Positions 1-12,354 are shown, counted from the stretch's first letter. The stretch is 64,000 nucleotides of DNA from Flammula alnicola (GCA_015499995.1 JADNRV010000006.1:372001-436000), one strand, 5' to 3'. Program-made: numbers and translations. The notes: generated from the letters alone by a model not told the origin.

Positions 1-2930
1 GTCTACAGTTGCGACTATTTTATTGTACTTAATATTCTTGACTTATTCCCGCAAGCACTTAAACACACTTCTTCTTTGAAATTTGAAGCCTTCATCGTTT
101 CCCATAGGTCTTATTCTTGAATAGTCCTTCCTATTGGTATCAGCGCCAATCTTAGCGCCTCGAGAAGACCTCCGAGGCGAGAAGGCACGACCGGCATGTC
201 GGCGTGGAACGAGCCGGCATTGGCCGGCACAGTGAACGCGGTCACATGACAGGAGGCCCAATTTAACACCGCATCACCGAATTGATTCTCAACCATCGCG
301 GGCCACAGAACTCTGGCGCAATTGTTCCTCTGTCAGTGTTAACCACCATCGGTGGCACTTTTTGAGGCCTGTGGCATTACAACCAAGCGTGGAGGATATA
401 AATCTTGTCAATCATAAGTTTTCTTCTTTCTCTTAACAACTCTAGAAACAAACAATGTCAGGCAGTCCACCCACCCTCCAAAGCATTATCCAACAACGAT
501 TCACCGACGTCAGATCGACCCCCGGTGCATCTCATAGCACATCCATCGACACCACGCCCGTGAGCAACAATTCTCATGGCTTCGATCACGGATACGCGAC
601 GGTCAAGGACCGGGAAGCAGTCATCAGGGCAGAACTGTTGCCTCACGTTTACTACGACGAACATCTTGGCAATAAGGCCTTCGTCGGAAAGGTCACATCC
701 AACAAGGGTATCGAACAATTCTTGAAGTCCTGCAAGACTTACGACACCATATCGAAGCGGTGGACAGGAATCAAAGATCGCAAATACAAGAAAGAGAAGG
801 AACTCTACAAGCCTATACGAATGTTGATGGCCAGCATTCTGAAACATTTCGACTCCTCTGGCAAGCGATCCGTTGTTGATACACACGGAAAACGCCTTTT
901 CCACGTAGAAGGTTTGCCGGACTCCGAGGGACAGACCACTCAATTGAAATCTTCTCCTGACATCACGATTGAACGACACGAAAAGGGAGGTGCTTCCCGC
1001 AAGGCAGCTGGGCCGAAATACTATGCCGCTGTGGCTTCGCCTATAGAAATCAAAACAGAAAGGAACTTCAGTTTCGACGCAAATCTCGTTCAGATCGCCG
1101 TCTACGCCAGGTTAGGACATTAAAAACATTTTAACGTTGACTGCTTTTCTCACCTCCTTCTTCAGACAAGTTTTCATCCAACAAAAGAATCGTCTCCTCG
1201 TCTATTCCCTCATCGTGACTGAAAAACATGTCCGACTGTATATCTTTGACCGCAGCGGCGTATCTCACTCGACGAAGATCGACATCCACCAAAATGCCTC
1301 TGATTTTGTACGAATCGTCCTCGGCGTTGCTTCATCTGACGACGGGGTGATTGGTCTTGATACGAGAATATACCGGAGACAAGAGTCATTGTTCCTCGAC
1401 ACTGTCGACGCGGAGATGAAGCCTGTTACCTTGTCACTGGAAGAGAAACCGATTCAAGTTTTCTCCCGCCGTGCGATTCGGGGTCGTGGTACTTGCTGTT
1501 GGAAGGCCAAGGATAATGAAGGGAAGATCGTCGTTGTGAAGGATGCTTGGCGCTCAAGGGACCGTACTCCGGAATGGAAGCTGCTGCTGAAAGTTAAGGG
1601 CCTCGCTGGAGTGGGACAGATGATTGCCTACGACGACGACGAGAAGCTCCATGTCTCGACATTGAGGGGGATCGACATCACCAAGCTTCCAAAAGAACCC
1701 CAATCGTCCTTCCGCGATCGAACATTTTACCGGTTAATCCTCGAATATCACGGAAAGTCTATCGTTAGTTTTGAAACGAGGGAAGACGTTCTGTTTGCCA
1801 TTCGTGATGCCATCGCGGGTACGTACAGTAACTTATACCCTCATCGCTCTTGTCATTCGGGACTCACTCTCTTTCAAGGTCATCAAAATCTATGGAACGA
1901 ACATATTCTCCACCGTGATGTGAGCATCAACAACATTCTCATTGGTCAACCTGGATCTACAGCTGGTTACCGGGGCATTCTTATCGATCTCGACATGGCG
2001 ATTCTGATTGATCGCAAGGATAGTTTGAAAGAGGCAGATTTCAGAACGGTGAGCATTGTGACCTCTATGCCTAGCCCTCTTATTGACGAGGTATTAGGGA
2101 ACACGTGCATTTCAGTCAGTTAATGTCCTTGAAAGCTATCGAAGAAGAGACGCAGTGTCTCATGATTACCTCGATGACCTTGAGTCCTTCTTCTACGTCC
2201 TCTGCTGGGTTTGCTTTGGATATGCTGGGCCCAACAAGAAAGTCGAGCCGCTTCCTGAGGTCTTAGAATCTTGGGAAAAAGAAGAACCTCAAACTGCGGC
2301 AATGGGCAAGCAAACGTTCTTCTTTCGTCCTCTGGAGGAATCCTCAGTGACTGGATTTTTTGGGCCGATATTTCACAAGTTGCTATTACAGTTGCACACG
2401 TTTTTCAAGCACCAAGTCTTGCGCAAAATCGCAATTCCAAAGGACCAAGCTGCTCCCTGCTTAATCGATCTCAAGACAAAGGCCGTAGAAGATTACGCAA
2501 TGGTTCTCGGTTTCGTCGATGAAGCTATCAAAGATCTTGCGGCTTCCACAGCCGTCGCAGGCGACGGACGAGTCTTTGCTCCGGTTACCCCTATTACATC
2601 TCAGCCCATGACTCCAAAGAAAGCGAAAGCACCCTCGAATGAACTGCCTGTGTTTTCATTCCGGAGAAATAGTCTTGCTGGGGAAGTATCTCCCTCGTCT
2701 CGCAAGAGAGGTTCAGGGTCTCTCGACGACGAAAGCCCCGTTCCTAAGAGAGCGAGGCCACGTCCATATGCACCAGAACAACCTTCCTCTCTTAGCATCA
2801 GTATTGAAGATAATTCCGAGTAAACCTCGTCGGCATCTTGGATCCTGTTGATTATACGGATACATTGTAATATATAGCATTTAATTCTCGCTTAATTGTA
2901 AATATATCTTTATCTGATACTTACTAGTTG
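1..2930. repeat. Left arm of FunK1 inverted duplication
   Basis: This arm matches 9,460-12,330 in reverse complement. It covers the FunK1 gene, its 5' flank and about 100 bp of 3' flank. Matching upstream landmarks include the stretch at 91-180 (its mirror lies near 12,175-12,245) and the 5' leader just before the ATG. The 3' match fades near 2,930. The left limit is not visible because the arm is still alignable at base 1. Confidence 0.9.
455..2823 (+). CDS. FunK1-type fungal protein kinase, copy 1
   Basis: Predicted exons are 455-1110, 1166-1818, 1879-2048 and 2116-2823, all joined in frame by GT-AG introns. The N-terminal ~200 residues form the FunK1-specific region, followed by a kinase-like core. 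The ATP lysine is likely in VVVKDAWR, the catalytic loop is HRDVSINN, and the metal-binding Asp is in LIDLDMA, where DLD replaces DFG. The next exon opens into HDYLDDLESFFYVLCW, a FunK1 hallmark. The C-terminal tail is Ser/Pro-rich with a basic KRARPRP patch that could be a nuclear signal. FunK1 kinases are a family expanded in mushrooms, with substrates unknown. The third intron-like segment (1819-1878) is 60 nt and stop-free, so retention would keep the frame. A near-identical gene lies inverted at 9,574-11,889. The reading frame looks intact. Confidence 0.88.
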
Positions 2931-3782
2931 TGCTGTTTGCGAATTGAGTCTGCTCTGGGCTGTGACAAACTGGTTTCGCGCCTACCAGTGACCACAATTA
3001 TGTATATATAAATATTCTGCCTACCTCACAGAAGTGAATAGTTGGATCCATTTATAAAAGGCGGCGATTTTTCATACGATGTTTGGAACGGTTCACCAAA
3101 CTTGACAGGCCTCAGTGCCAGTGCTTGAAGATGATCGATGATCTCCAAGGCTGACCGAAGAAGTCTTCTGCCACAGTGCCACCCCTTCATCATCAACAGT
3201 GGTAACCCTCGCACACCTCCTTGATGCCCTCAATACAACGATCCCGGATGCCAACAGAAGGATTGGTTGGGGTGCAATCCCAGCAAGCCAAACCGATTGG
3301 GAAACCGGAAGAATAGGGCGTTGAGAATTCAACTTGAGAGCTTTAGGTCCAGGAATGGCTCGGACATCTTCCCTCTTGAAACTCGGTGTAGTTCAATCAG
3401 CCCCAGGTTACGCGTTATAATAAGAATAATAACAAATACGTAGCTGTGCCTGTAGCGTTATTTTTAAGACCACTGAGCAGTAGTACTGTAGTGATCATGA
3501 GGTGGGCAGGCAGAGAGATTGGCATATCCCATTGTGCCACGCCAATGCCGGACACGGATCACGATCAGATGCCCTATTTCGGGAACAACCCCAGTTAATG
3601 GTGACACCACCGACTCTCGTCCCACCTTCTCTCTTTCTCAATCAACTCACTGCTTACGACGCCCCACTGAAGATTCGTCTCTGCTATACGAATCAAGTTC
3701 AAGGACGACGAGGAATTGGCGTCCCATAACTGACTGACAACAATAAGCACTTTTCGAAACTCTTTGATTCAGATTCTTTGAT
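2931..3782. other. Intergenic region, nothing recognised
   Basis: Short open frames exist on the minus strand near 3,030-3,330, but none has recognisable motifs, codon pattern or splice structure. The last 100 bp is presumably the promoter of the LysM gene. Confidence 0.5.
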
Positions 3783-4806
3783 ATGGGTCGCTGGACGCAG
3801 TACGACGAGGTGCGTGCATGGTCCTCGTCCTTCTCTTCTCCTCGTTGCCTTTCGTCTTTGTCGTTGCCTTTGTCTTGGGAAAGTACTCACCCATGCCTAT
3901 TGCATTGCATTGTGCTTTGTGCATTACAGGACGACTACCGCCTGCCAGAGGGCATGAAACGCATCGGCTACGACGCCGACTCGGGGCGGTACTACTTCCG
4001 CGACTCGGACGGCTCGTTGTGGGTCGGTCCGCAGGGCGCACAGTTCGGCGAGATGACGAGGGGTAAGTGGTGCTTCAAGCTTCAGTTCGAGCTTCAGTTC
4101 GAGCGTCGGCTTCGGCTTCGTGTCGTTTGTGGCATGGCTATCGTCCGCATACAATGAAATACTTATTGTGCGTTGCGTTTTCTGCAGTTAATAGTTTGCC
4201 GTCGTCGATACAGGACGAAGACGCCGCCGCCGCCGCCGCCGGGTCGTCCGAGGTGGACAGGCGGCGGCGCAGAGACGACGACGACGTGGAGGCGTCGCCC
4301 CGGCCAACGAGGAACGGCGGGTACGAGCTCCTGTCCGAGTCCGACGAGCATGTACGTTTTTTTCTCCATCCATGCCACTTTCCCTGTGACCTACCTACAC
4401 CTTTCTCACACACCCACCCCCTCCCCCAAATCTGACAGTCCCGTCCCATGGCGCACACCCGCCCCGCAAACCCCAGCACCGCAACCTCGCCCTACCGCAC
4501 GCTCTTCCCCTTCTTCCTCATCATCGCCGTCGTGCTGCTGCTCATCTGGCGCCTCGTCCTCGCGCCGTCCTTTTCCTCCCCGGGGGGTGCGACAACGATG
4601 AAGAAGCGGTGCCCGGAGGGGACGGCGGCGCGCTGGGTGCAGCCGGGCGAGAGCTGCTGGGAGCTGGCGCGCAAGGGGGGTGGGGCATGCAGGAGTTTAG
4701 GGCGGTGAATAAGGGCGTGGGGTGTGAGCCGCTGATGCCTGGGACGTCGGTTTGTGTGCCGCCTGGGGATGGTGGGAGGAGGAGAAGGGCGGGGAGGAGG
4801 ATGTGA
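3783..4806 (+). CDS. Membrane-anchored LysM (CBM50-type) protein, frameshifted
   Basis: Predicted exons are 3783-3809, 3930-4062, 4188-4351 and 4439-4806. The start MGRWTQYDE spliced to a stretch with LPEGMKRIGYDADSGRY matches the N-terminus of a conserved basidiomycete CBM50 family. A transmembrane helix follows (FFLIIAVVLLLIWRLVLAP), then one LysM domain with CPEGTAARWVQPGESCWELA and a C-terminal half containing VNKGVGCEPLMPGTSVCVP. The two halves of the LysM domain are in different frames, separated by a G-run at about 4,675-4,685. One added G restores the domain; the GT..AG there is far too short for an intron. The protein probably binds chitin or a related glycan at a membrane. The break is either a consensus error or a recent frameshift. 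Confidence 0.75.
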
Positions 4807-5616
4807 GATGGCTCGCTTCCTGCCTGCGTCTCTGTGTGTGTGTGCCCCCGCCCAACCGCCCGCCGTCTGCGATACCTACCTCACTTCTTTCCGTTTCTGA
4901 CATGATCTACACACGACACGTAGTGCTGACGACTGCCACGTATATCGCTTTCTCCGACTTGGATCCGCCCCCCGCCTCCGCCTCTCCTCCCACCTCCTTC
5001 AAGCGTCAGAAAAAATCTAGTCCGTGTTATTTTTGGATTCAGGATTAGGCTACTTGCTACCACCTCAGGCCTACCTCAGGCTACCTTACTACATATTCAC
5101 CCTACCCGCGAAATTGGTCGCCGAGTGGATTCGTCGGCCATTTCTTCTCAGGCCTTTTTTTCGTGCCTTCTTCGTTGACTGTCGTTGACCCTTCCTTCCT
5201 TCCTTCCTTCCCTTTCTCTTCCTTTCTATCACCTCACCCCCTGATAGCGATCATTCTAGCACTGCTTTCGCTTTGGATTTTGGATTTTGGATTTCTGGAC
5301 AACTCTATCCCTCTATCATCTATGTATTATAGTCACGCCTGATTAATGACATTTTCACGAACAGCCTAACCTGTCCTATCTGAGTACTCCTTTCAAACCG
5401 CAAGTAGAGAGAAGTGCAATCAACCAGCAATGCAACCGCAATCCTTTCTGTCGTGCTCATAAAGTGAATGAGTTGTTCGTTGCTCGGGTCGCCGCTCTTT
5501 CAGCATGGCATGAGGTAAGTAACTTGGATCATTAAGTGGTTATCGTAAATAGGCCTTGTATCTTGTATCGTGCGGGTCCTGCCATCCATCCTTGCCTACT
5601 ATTATAAGTTGATCAA
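4807..5616. other. Intergenic region with a TTCC microsatellite
   Basis: This is the shared 3' flank of the LysM gene and the convergent ankyrin gene. A short TTCC tandem repeat lies at about 5,190-5,212. No gene was recognised. Confidence 0.5.
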
Positions 5617-6614
5617 TCAGTCCTCGTCGCTGCCCGACCCAGATCCTCCTTCGTCTTCGCCGTCTGTAATTCAGAGAGAGAAGAGAGGGTATGTCAATAT
5701 CAGTTCAGGAGGAAAGGCGGTAGTGGTCAAGGATGTCGATAAAGAAGAGAGGGTAATAATAATAAAGAAGAAAGACAACACGCACCGCTGGCGATGTCGT
5801 CTCTGGAGACGCTGGCCTGAGCCTGGTGTTTGCGGATAAGAGCGCGGAGCTTGGTGTCGTCGAGCGGGATGAGGTCGATGGCGGTCTCGCCGTTCTTGTC
5901 TTTTATCCTGTGCAGAAAAACCATTCTATCAGGATACGGATCCAAGAGAAAGAGACCAAGAACCACGTCGTATCCGCGCCGCCTCGAGCAGGCTCTCGAA
6001 GATATGCAGGCGGAGCTCGGTGTGCGGGATCTGGACGGCGAGGTGGAGGGGCGTGGCTTTTTGTATGCGGTTGATGGGGTCGACGTCGCAGTCCTCGTGC
6101 GAGAGGATGTGTTCGAGGACGTCTGTCGAGCCGTGCATTACGCTGCGAGTCGTCGGTTGCCGATCGTCGATTTCAGAGTGGGTGCGCAGTGCGAGATACA
6201 GAGAGGGAGAGGGAGAGGGAGGGGTGAGAGGGGGCCAAGGCAGTTGAGGAGAGACGGACGTACGCGTTATGCAGAGCTACATGAAGAGAAGGCGTCGATG
6301 AGACCTGGGTTAGTTAGGATAGAAGCTGGCGGGGAGGGCGGTAGCGAAAGAGACACACGGGTGTTGCCCAGCCTGTCGAGACGTGTGTCGCAGTTAGTTG
6401 TTATTTCGAGGGGGTTCGAGTCGTAACGCACCCGTCCTGACAATTGATATCAAAGTTGCCCTGTTCGAAGATCTCGAGTAGGAGATCCTCGTTGTCGTCT
6501 CGCGCAGCTGCGAGGAGGCGTTCGTCTATGTAGATCTAATCAACGATGATCGTGATAAAAGCCGTGCGTGGACGTACTGTTTGAGGCGCCTTGGACTTCT
6601 GTAGGTTCTGACAT
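5617..6614 (-). CDS. Small ankyrin-repeat protein
   Basis: Seven small exons are predicted on the minus strand. The start MSEPTEVQGASN is at 6614, then a long exon runs from 6536 down to 6429 with DERLLAAARDDNEDLLLEIF. Two microexons follow at 6359-6372 (14 nt) and 6264-6276 (13 nt), which together encode LGNTPLHNA. The next exon carries HGSTDVLEHILSHEDCDVD and NRIQKATPLHLAV, then DKNGETAIDLIPLDD. The last exon is acidic and ends SGSGSDED at 5617. Two to three ankyrin repeats are visible, so a protein-protein adaptor role is likely. At about 5,980 one C is missing on the + strand; with it the exon reads LLEAGADTT and joins the next exon in frame. Without it the frame breaks, probably a consensus error. 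Confidence 0.78.
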
Positions 6615-6768
6615 GGTGCGATGGGGTATCAACTAAGTGTAGATAGCGAAAGAAGTCTAGAAGTGCCTCGACCGAATATGGAAAGAGCAGTGTCATCGGT
6701 GTCTTCACAATCTCTTCCATCATCTCTCAATGTCACCCATCACGTCCCCCAGTACCACTACCTAAACT

Positions 6769-8909
6769 ATGAGCGTCAGGCCAGGTATCCAGACAGATGT
6801 TATTCGCATACTGGGCACGGTAAGCATACTTTCGAGTAGTACCTGACATCTCTGACCTTTCACAGCCGGTATCCCATTATGACATGATCCAAGAAGGCCC
6901 CTTCGCCACCGTCGCGCGCACCTGGACCGCGATCAAGGACGGCGTTCCCCAGTGGGTCGTCGTCAAATCCGCGACCACCCTCCGCAAGTTCGCCCGCGAG
7001 CCCCATGATATCGTCAAAGAGCTCCGCCTGCTCTCCAGCATGATCCACCCAAACGTACGTACTCCAACGCACACGACCCTCCTTATCCCTAATCCTATCC
7101 CTCTTCCCAGATCGTCTACACCATGGGCAGCTTCCGCGACGACGACCAAAACACCCTCGCCATCTACATGCCCTTCCTCCCCATCTCCCTCGCGTCCCTC
7201 CTCTCGTCCCCCTTCTTCTCCCCGCACCCCTTCCCGCCCCTCCGCGTCCCGGACGAACCCACCTCCCTCCTCATCGACGCCGCCTTCTGCACCATCGCCA
7301 AGAGCATCGTCCTCCAAACCCTCTGCGCCGTCGCGTTTCTGCACGATGAGCAGAGGAGGATAGGCCATCGGGATATCAAGCCGGAGAATATCATGTTGAC
7401 CGCGGATGGGTGCGTCAAGCTCATTGATTTGGCGTCGCGTGGAAGGAGAGGGAGGGGGATGAGGAGAAGGGCGGCGATTTGTGGCCCGAGTATAAGGGGA
7501 AGCTGTATTTTGAGGTGTCCACGAGGTGCGTATTACTTGCGCTTTCTCGATTTCTTTCTAATACCAATACAATCAATACAGAGCGTACCGCGCCCCCGAG
7601 CTCCTCTTCGGCACCCGCTCCTACGACCACCTCGCCATCGACCTCTGGTCCCTCGGCGCCACCCTCGCCGAGTTCTTCACCCCGCTCCGCCTCATAGGCG
7701 ACGAGGACGATGAAGAGGAGTCCGAGTCCGAGTCCGAGTCCAAGTCCAAGTCCATCCACGACGACGACGACGGCGCGTCCGAGCATGACATATCAATAAC
7801 CCCCACCCCAACTCCAACTCCAATAGTACGAACGCCAACGACACACACAACGCCACGCGCACGACCTACACCCCTTCATCGTCCCTAAATATCTGAGGAT
7901 CGGGTATCCAGGCGCGCAGTGGAGGCGCGACTCGCTGTTTAATGGCGAGAGGGGCGAGATTGGCCTGGCATGGAGTATTTTCAAGATTTTTGGCACACCG
8001 GATAGCGTTAATTGGCCGGTGAGTGCATTGGTTTTTCGCTGTTTTGGTGTACCCTTCGTGTCCTCCTATCTTTCGTACTTCCTGTTTTCGTGTTTCGTGT
8101 CTCGTGTTGTATCCTTCGTTATCCTATTTCTGCTCGTCTACCAACCCCAACTGACTCTGCCCACACAGGAATTCGAACACCTGCCAGGCGCGACTTCGGT
8201 CGTGTTCAACGTCGTCCCCGCCGTGTCCCTCCGCCCGCTCCTCCCCAACTTGCCTCCGTCCTCGCTCGCGGACCTCGCGTCCGAGTCAGAGGATGTGGAT
8301 TTGACGTCCGTTAGCAGGCGGCTTCGAGCCAACCTGCAGAAGCTCCTTCCGATGCTTCCGCCGAACCCATCCAACCTAACCAGCCTAACCAGCCGCCTTC
8401 CTCCGTCCTACCTGACCCCGGCAATGCCGAAACGCACACGCACACGCCCTCAACCCCAAATCCCACGCACGCCCACGCCCAAGAAGCCCAAGCGCACACA
8501 CCCCTCCCACTCGACCTCATCCAGCGCTTCCTCGTGTACCCCGCCGCCGCGCGCCTCCGCGCGGAGGACGCGATAAGGCATCCGTGGTTCACGGCTCCGT
8601 CGTCGTCCTCTTCCTCCTCTATCCCCGTAACTATGTCGATGTCTACGTCTACGTCTTCTCCATCCGCAGCATTGCCCACACCACTCCCACAAACTCCATC
8701 CGCGATCCCATCGACATCGACATTTTTGACAAACCCGAGTCCGACACCGGGAAGGCGAAACCGGAGGCGAAGGCGGTCCTGCTCCTCCCACCGGGCTACG
8801 CCCTCGACCGCGGCACGCCCGAGCTGCGCGCGATCGCGACGCACGCGTGGATGGGCAAGACGCTGGCGAGTGGCTGCATTCGGTGTTGCTGACGATTCCG
8901 GGTGGGTGA
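6769..8909 (+). CDS. CDK-like (CMGC) protein kinase, frame broken
   Basis: The start MSVRPGIQTDVIRILGT is at 6769. Exons are 6769-6819, 6866-7054, 7111-7525, 7582-8018 and 8169-8909. Kinase landmarks in order are the ATP lysine in WVVVKSAT, catalytic loop HRDIKPENIM, DFG region at about 7,430, YRAPELLFG (APE) and DLWSLGATLAEFFTPL. A Ser/Glu hexamer-repeat insert follows (7,700-7,760), then IFGTPDSVNWPEFEHLPG and RLRAEDAIRHPWF. The order and the TPDSVNWP segment are those of CDK-like kinases; a CDK-activating (Csk1-like) role is possible but unproven. The DFG is encoded only if one base is added at about 7,430, and at least two more shifts lie in the insert and C-terminal part. The conserved halves argue for consensus errors rather than decay. 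Confidence 0.7.
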
Positions 8910-9459
8910 GGGGGGCTTTGCTCAAATTTGGTGGTGGGATAAGGGGTAGGGTAGGGGTTGGTCGGCGGATTGCCTCTGAGTTAAACTTGGGATGGACATG
9001 GATGGGTCTAGAGAATGAGATTTGATGTTGGGTGCCTTCTTTTCGTCTCGCTGTAAGTATGTACGTAGCGTAATTTTTTCTTTCGAGTAATTCATGAGTT
9101 ATCGTACAATTCTTCGTCATGCCTGAGCGAGCTGGAATGGAAGCAAAACCCTATTCTAACGATATTCGTGCGAGGTATAAATTATGAACGCGTAAAAGAT
9201 TATTTAAACCAGCAGTAAAGCCTGGATAACACAATAGACTCAACACAACTCCAATAATTTCCTCCTGCTGACCCAAAGAGCCAAGGTGCACCTCATTACT
9301 CGCCACATCATCATTAATAACCCTACCGTGAACTCTGGGAATCCCGCCTGCGCCTCCTTGGCCAGGATCTCGAGTATCTTCATCTGCGCGCCAATGCCGG
9401 TCGAATATTCATCAACCAGGAGTATTGCCTGTGGGATATATATTCATATTCATCAGAAC
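8910..9459. other. Intergenic region, nothing recognised
   Basis: This is the 3' flank of the CDK-like kinase up to the start of the right inverted-repeat arm. No coding or RNA signal was recognised. Confidence 0.5.
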
Positions 9460-12330
9460 TGGTATCAGATGAAGATATATTTTACAATTGGACGAGAATA
9501 AAATGATGTTACTGTATATTACAATGTGGATGGATATGCATACAATCAACAGGATCCAAGACGCTGATGAGGTTTACTCTGAATTATTTTCAATACTGAT
9601 GCTAAGAGAGGAAAGTTGTTCTGGTGCATAGGGACGAGGCCTCGCTCTCTTAGGAACGCGGCTTTCGTCGTCGAGAGACCCTGGACCTCTCTTGCGAGAT
9701 GAGGGAGATATGTCCCCGCAGGACCATTTCTCCGGAACGGGAACATAGGCAGTTCATTCGGCTGAGATGTAGTAGGGGTAACCACGGAGAAGCCTCTTTA
9801 TCCCGCGGCCGCGGTGGAGGTGGCAAGATCTTTGATAGCATCGTCGACGAAACCGAGAACAGTTGCATAATCTTCTACGGCCCTTGGCTTGAGATCGACC
9901 AAGAAAGGCGCAGGTCGATCGTCGGGGTCATTGTCTTTGGTCACGAGCTGTTGTCGAAAGAACGCCTGCAGCTGTGTCAACAGTGTGTTGAATATCGGCC
10001 CAAAATAATCAGTCACGACGGATCCGCGGATGCGACGAAACAAGAACACATTCTTGGCCCGCGCCGCGGTTTGAGGTGCTCCGCTTTCCCAAGATTGTAA
10101 GAGCTCAGGAAACGGCTCGACTTTCTGGTTGGGCCCATCGTACCCAAGGCAAACCCAGCAAAGGACGTAAAAGAAGGACTCAAGGTCATCGAGGTAATCG
10201 TGATAAATGGCTGTTTTTCTTTCCAACTTTCAAGCACGTTGACTGACTGAAACGCACGGGTTCCCTAACATCTCGTCAGTAGAAATGAGGTCCATGGAGT
10301 TCATAACGCTCACTGTTCTGAAATCTGCTTCCTTCAAACTCTCCTTGCAATCGATCAGAATGGCCATATCAAGATCGATAAGAATGCCCCGGTAACCGGC
10401 TGTAGATCCAGGTTGACCAATGAGAATATTGTTGATGCTCACATCACGGTGGAGAATATGTTCATTCCATAGATTTTGATGTCCTTGAAAGAGACTGAGT
10501 CCCGAATGACAAGAGCGATGAGGGTATAAGTTACTGTACGCACCCGCGATGGCATCACGAATGGCAAACAGAACGTCTTCCCTCGTTTCAAAACCAACGA
10601 TAGACTTTCCGTAATATTCCAGGATTAACCGGTAAAATGTTCGATCGTGGAAGGATGATTGGGGTTCTTTGGGAATCTTGGTGATGTCGATCCCCCTCAA
10701 TGTCGAGACGTGGAGCTTCTCGTCGTCGTCATAGGCAATCATTTGTCCAACTCCAGCGAGGCCCTTAACTTTCAGCAGCAGCTTCCATTCCGGAGTACGG
10801 TCCCTTGAGCGCCAAGCATCCTTCACAATAACTACCTTCCCTTCATTATCCTTGGCCTTCCAACAGCAGGTACCACGACCCCGAATCGCACGGCGGGAGA
10901 AAATCGGTTTCTCTTCCAGTGACAAGGTAACAGGCTTCATCTCCGCGTCGACAGTGTCGAGGAACAATGACTCTTGTCTCCGGTATATTCTCGTATCAAG
11001 ACCAATCACCCCGTCGTCAGATGAAGCAACGCCGAGGACGATTCGTACAAAATCAGAGGCATTTTGGTGGATGTCGATCTTCGTCGAGTGAGATACGCCG
11101 CTGCGGTCAAAGATATACAGTCGAACATGTTTTTCAGTCACGATGAGGGAATAGACAAGGAGACGATTCTTTTGTTGGATGAAAATTTGTCTGAAGGAGG
11201 TGAGAAAACCAGGCAACGTTAAAATGTTTTTAATGTCCTAACCTGGCGTAGACGGCGATCTGAACGAGATTTGCGTCGAAACTGAAGTTCCTTTCTGTTT
11301 TGATTTCTATAGGCGAAGCCACAGCGGCATAGTATTTCGGCCCAGCTGCCTTGCGGGAAGCACCTCCCTTTTCGTGTCGTTCAATCGTGATGTCAGGAGA
11401 GGATTTCAGTTGAGTGGTCTGTCCCTCGGAGTCCGGCAAACCTTCGACGTGGAAAAGGCGTTGTCCGTGTGTATCAACAACAGATCGCTTGCCAGAGGAG
11501 TCGAAATGTTTCAGAATGCTGGCCATCAACGTTCGTATAGGCTTGTAGAGTTCCTTCTCTTTCGTGTATTTACGATTTTTGATTCCTGTCCACCGCTTCG
11601 ATATGGTGTCATAAGTCTTGCAGGACTTCAAGAATTTTTCGATCTCCTTGTTGGATACTACCTTTCCGACGAAGGCCTTATTGCCAAGATGTTCGTCGTA
11701 GTAAACGTGAGGCAATAGTTCTGCCCTGATGACTGCCTCCCGGTCCTTGACCGTCGCGTATCCGTGATCGAAGCCATGAGAACTGTTGCTCATGGGCGTG
11801 TTGTCGATGGATGTGCTATGAGACGCACCGGGGGTCGATTCGGTGAATCGTTGTTGGATAATGCTTTGGATGGGTGGACTGCCTGACATCGTTTGTTTCT
11901 AGAGTTGTTAAGAGAGAAAGAAGAAAACTTACGATTGACAAGATTTATATCCCTCACGCTTGGCTGTAATGCCACAGGCCTCAAAAAGTGCCACCGATGG
12001 TGGTTAACAGAGGAACAATTGCTGCAGACGTTCTGTGGCCCGCAATGGTGAGATTCGAGAATCAATTCGTTGATCATGAATCATGATGGCCTCCTGTCAT
12101 GTGACCGCGTTCACTGTGCCGGCCAATGCCGGCTCGTTCCACGCCGACAGGCCGGTCGTGCCTTCTCGCCTCAGAGGTCTTCTCGGGCGCTAAGATTGGC
12201 GCTGATACCAATAGGAAGCTATGACCTACGGGAAACGATGAAGGCTTCAAATTTCAAGGAAGAAGTACTTGCAAGAATAAGTACAACACGATACTTGGTC
12301 GGAAATCCGAATAGATGCCAACGATACAAA
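9460..12330. repeat. Right arm of FunK1 inverted duplication
   Basis: Reverse complement of 1-2,930. It includes the FunK1 copy 2 gene and its 5' flank out to about 12,300, where the match to the first bases of the window is patchy. Confidence 0.9.
9574..11889 (-). CDS. FunK1-type fungal protein kinase, copy 2, 3' part disrupted
   Basis: The ATG is at 11889 with the same intron layout as copy 1. The first three exons are nearly identical to copy 1, including the HRDVSINN catalytic loop and LIDLDMA. In the last exon HDYLDDLESFFYVLCW is conserved, but the following ~120 residues differ at roughly a third of positions. The frame fails in three places: an A-run at 10,214-10,218 (T-run on the + strand) just before HDYLDD needs one more base, a stop TAA lies at 9798-9800, and the Ser-rich tail shifts again at about 9,710. 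The end given is the stop homologous to that of copy 1. It is either a decaying paralogue or an intact gene with homopolymer errors. Confidence 0.75.
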
Positions 12331-12354
12331 TAGAATCATAAATTTACAAAGGAA

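Noticed and set aside
3026..3332. Overlapping minus-strand frames after FunK1 copy 1
   Set aside because: No domain, start context or intron structure supports a gene.
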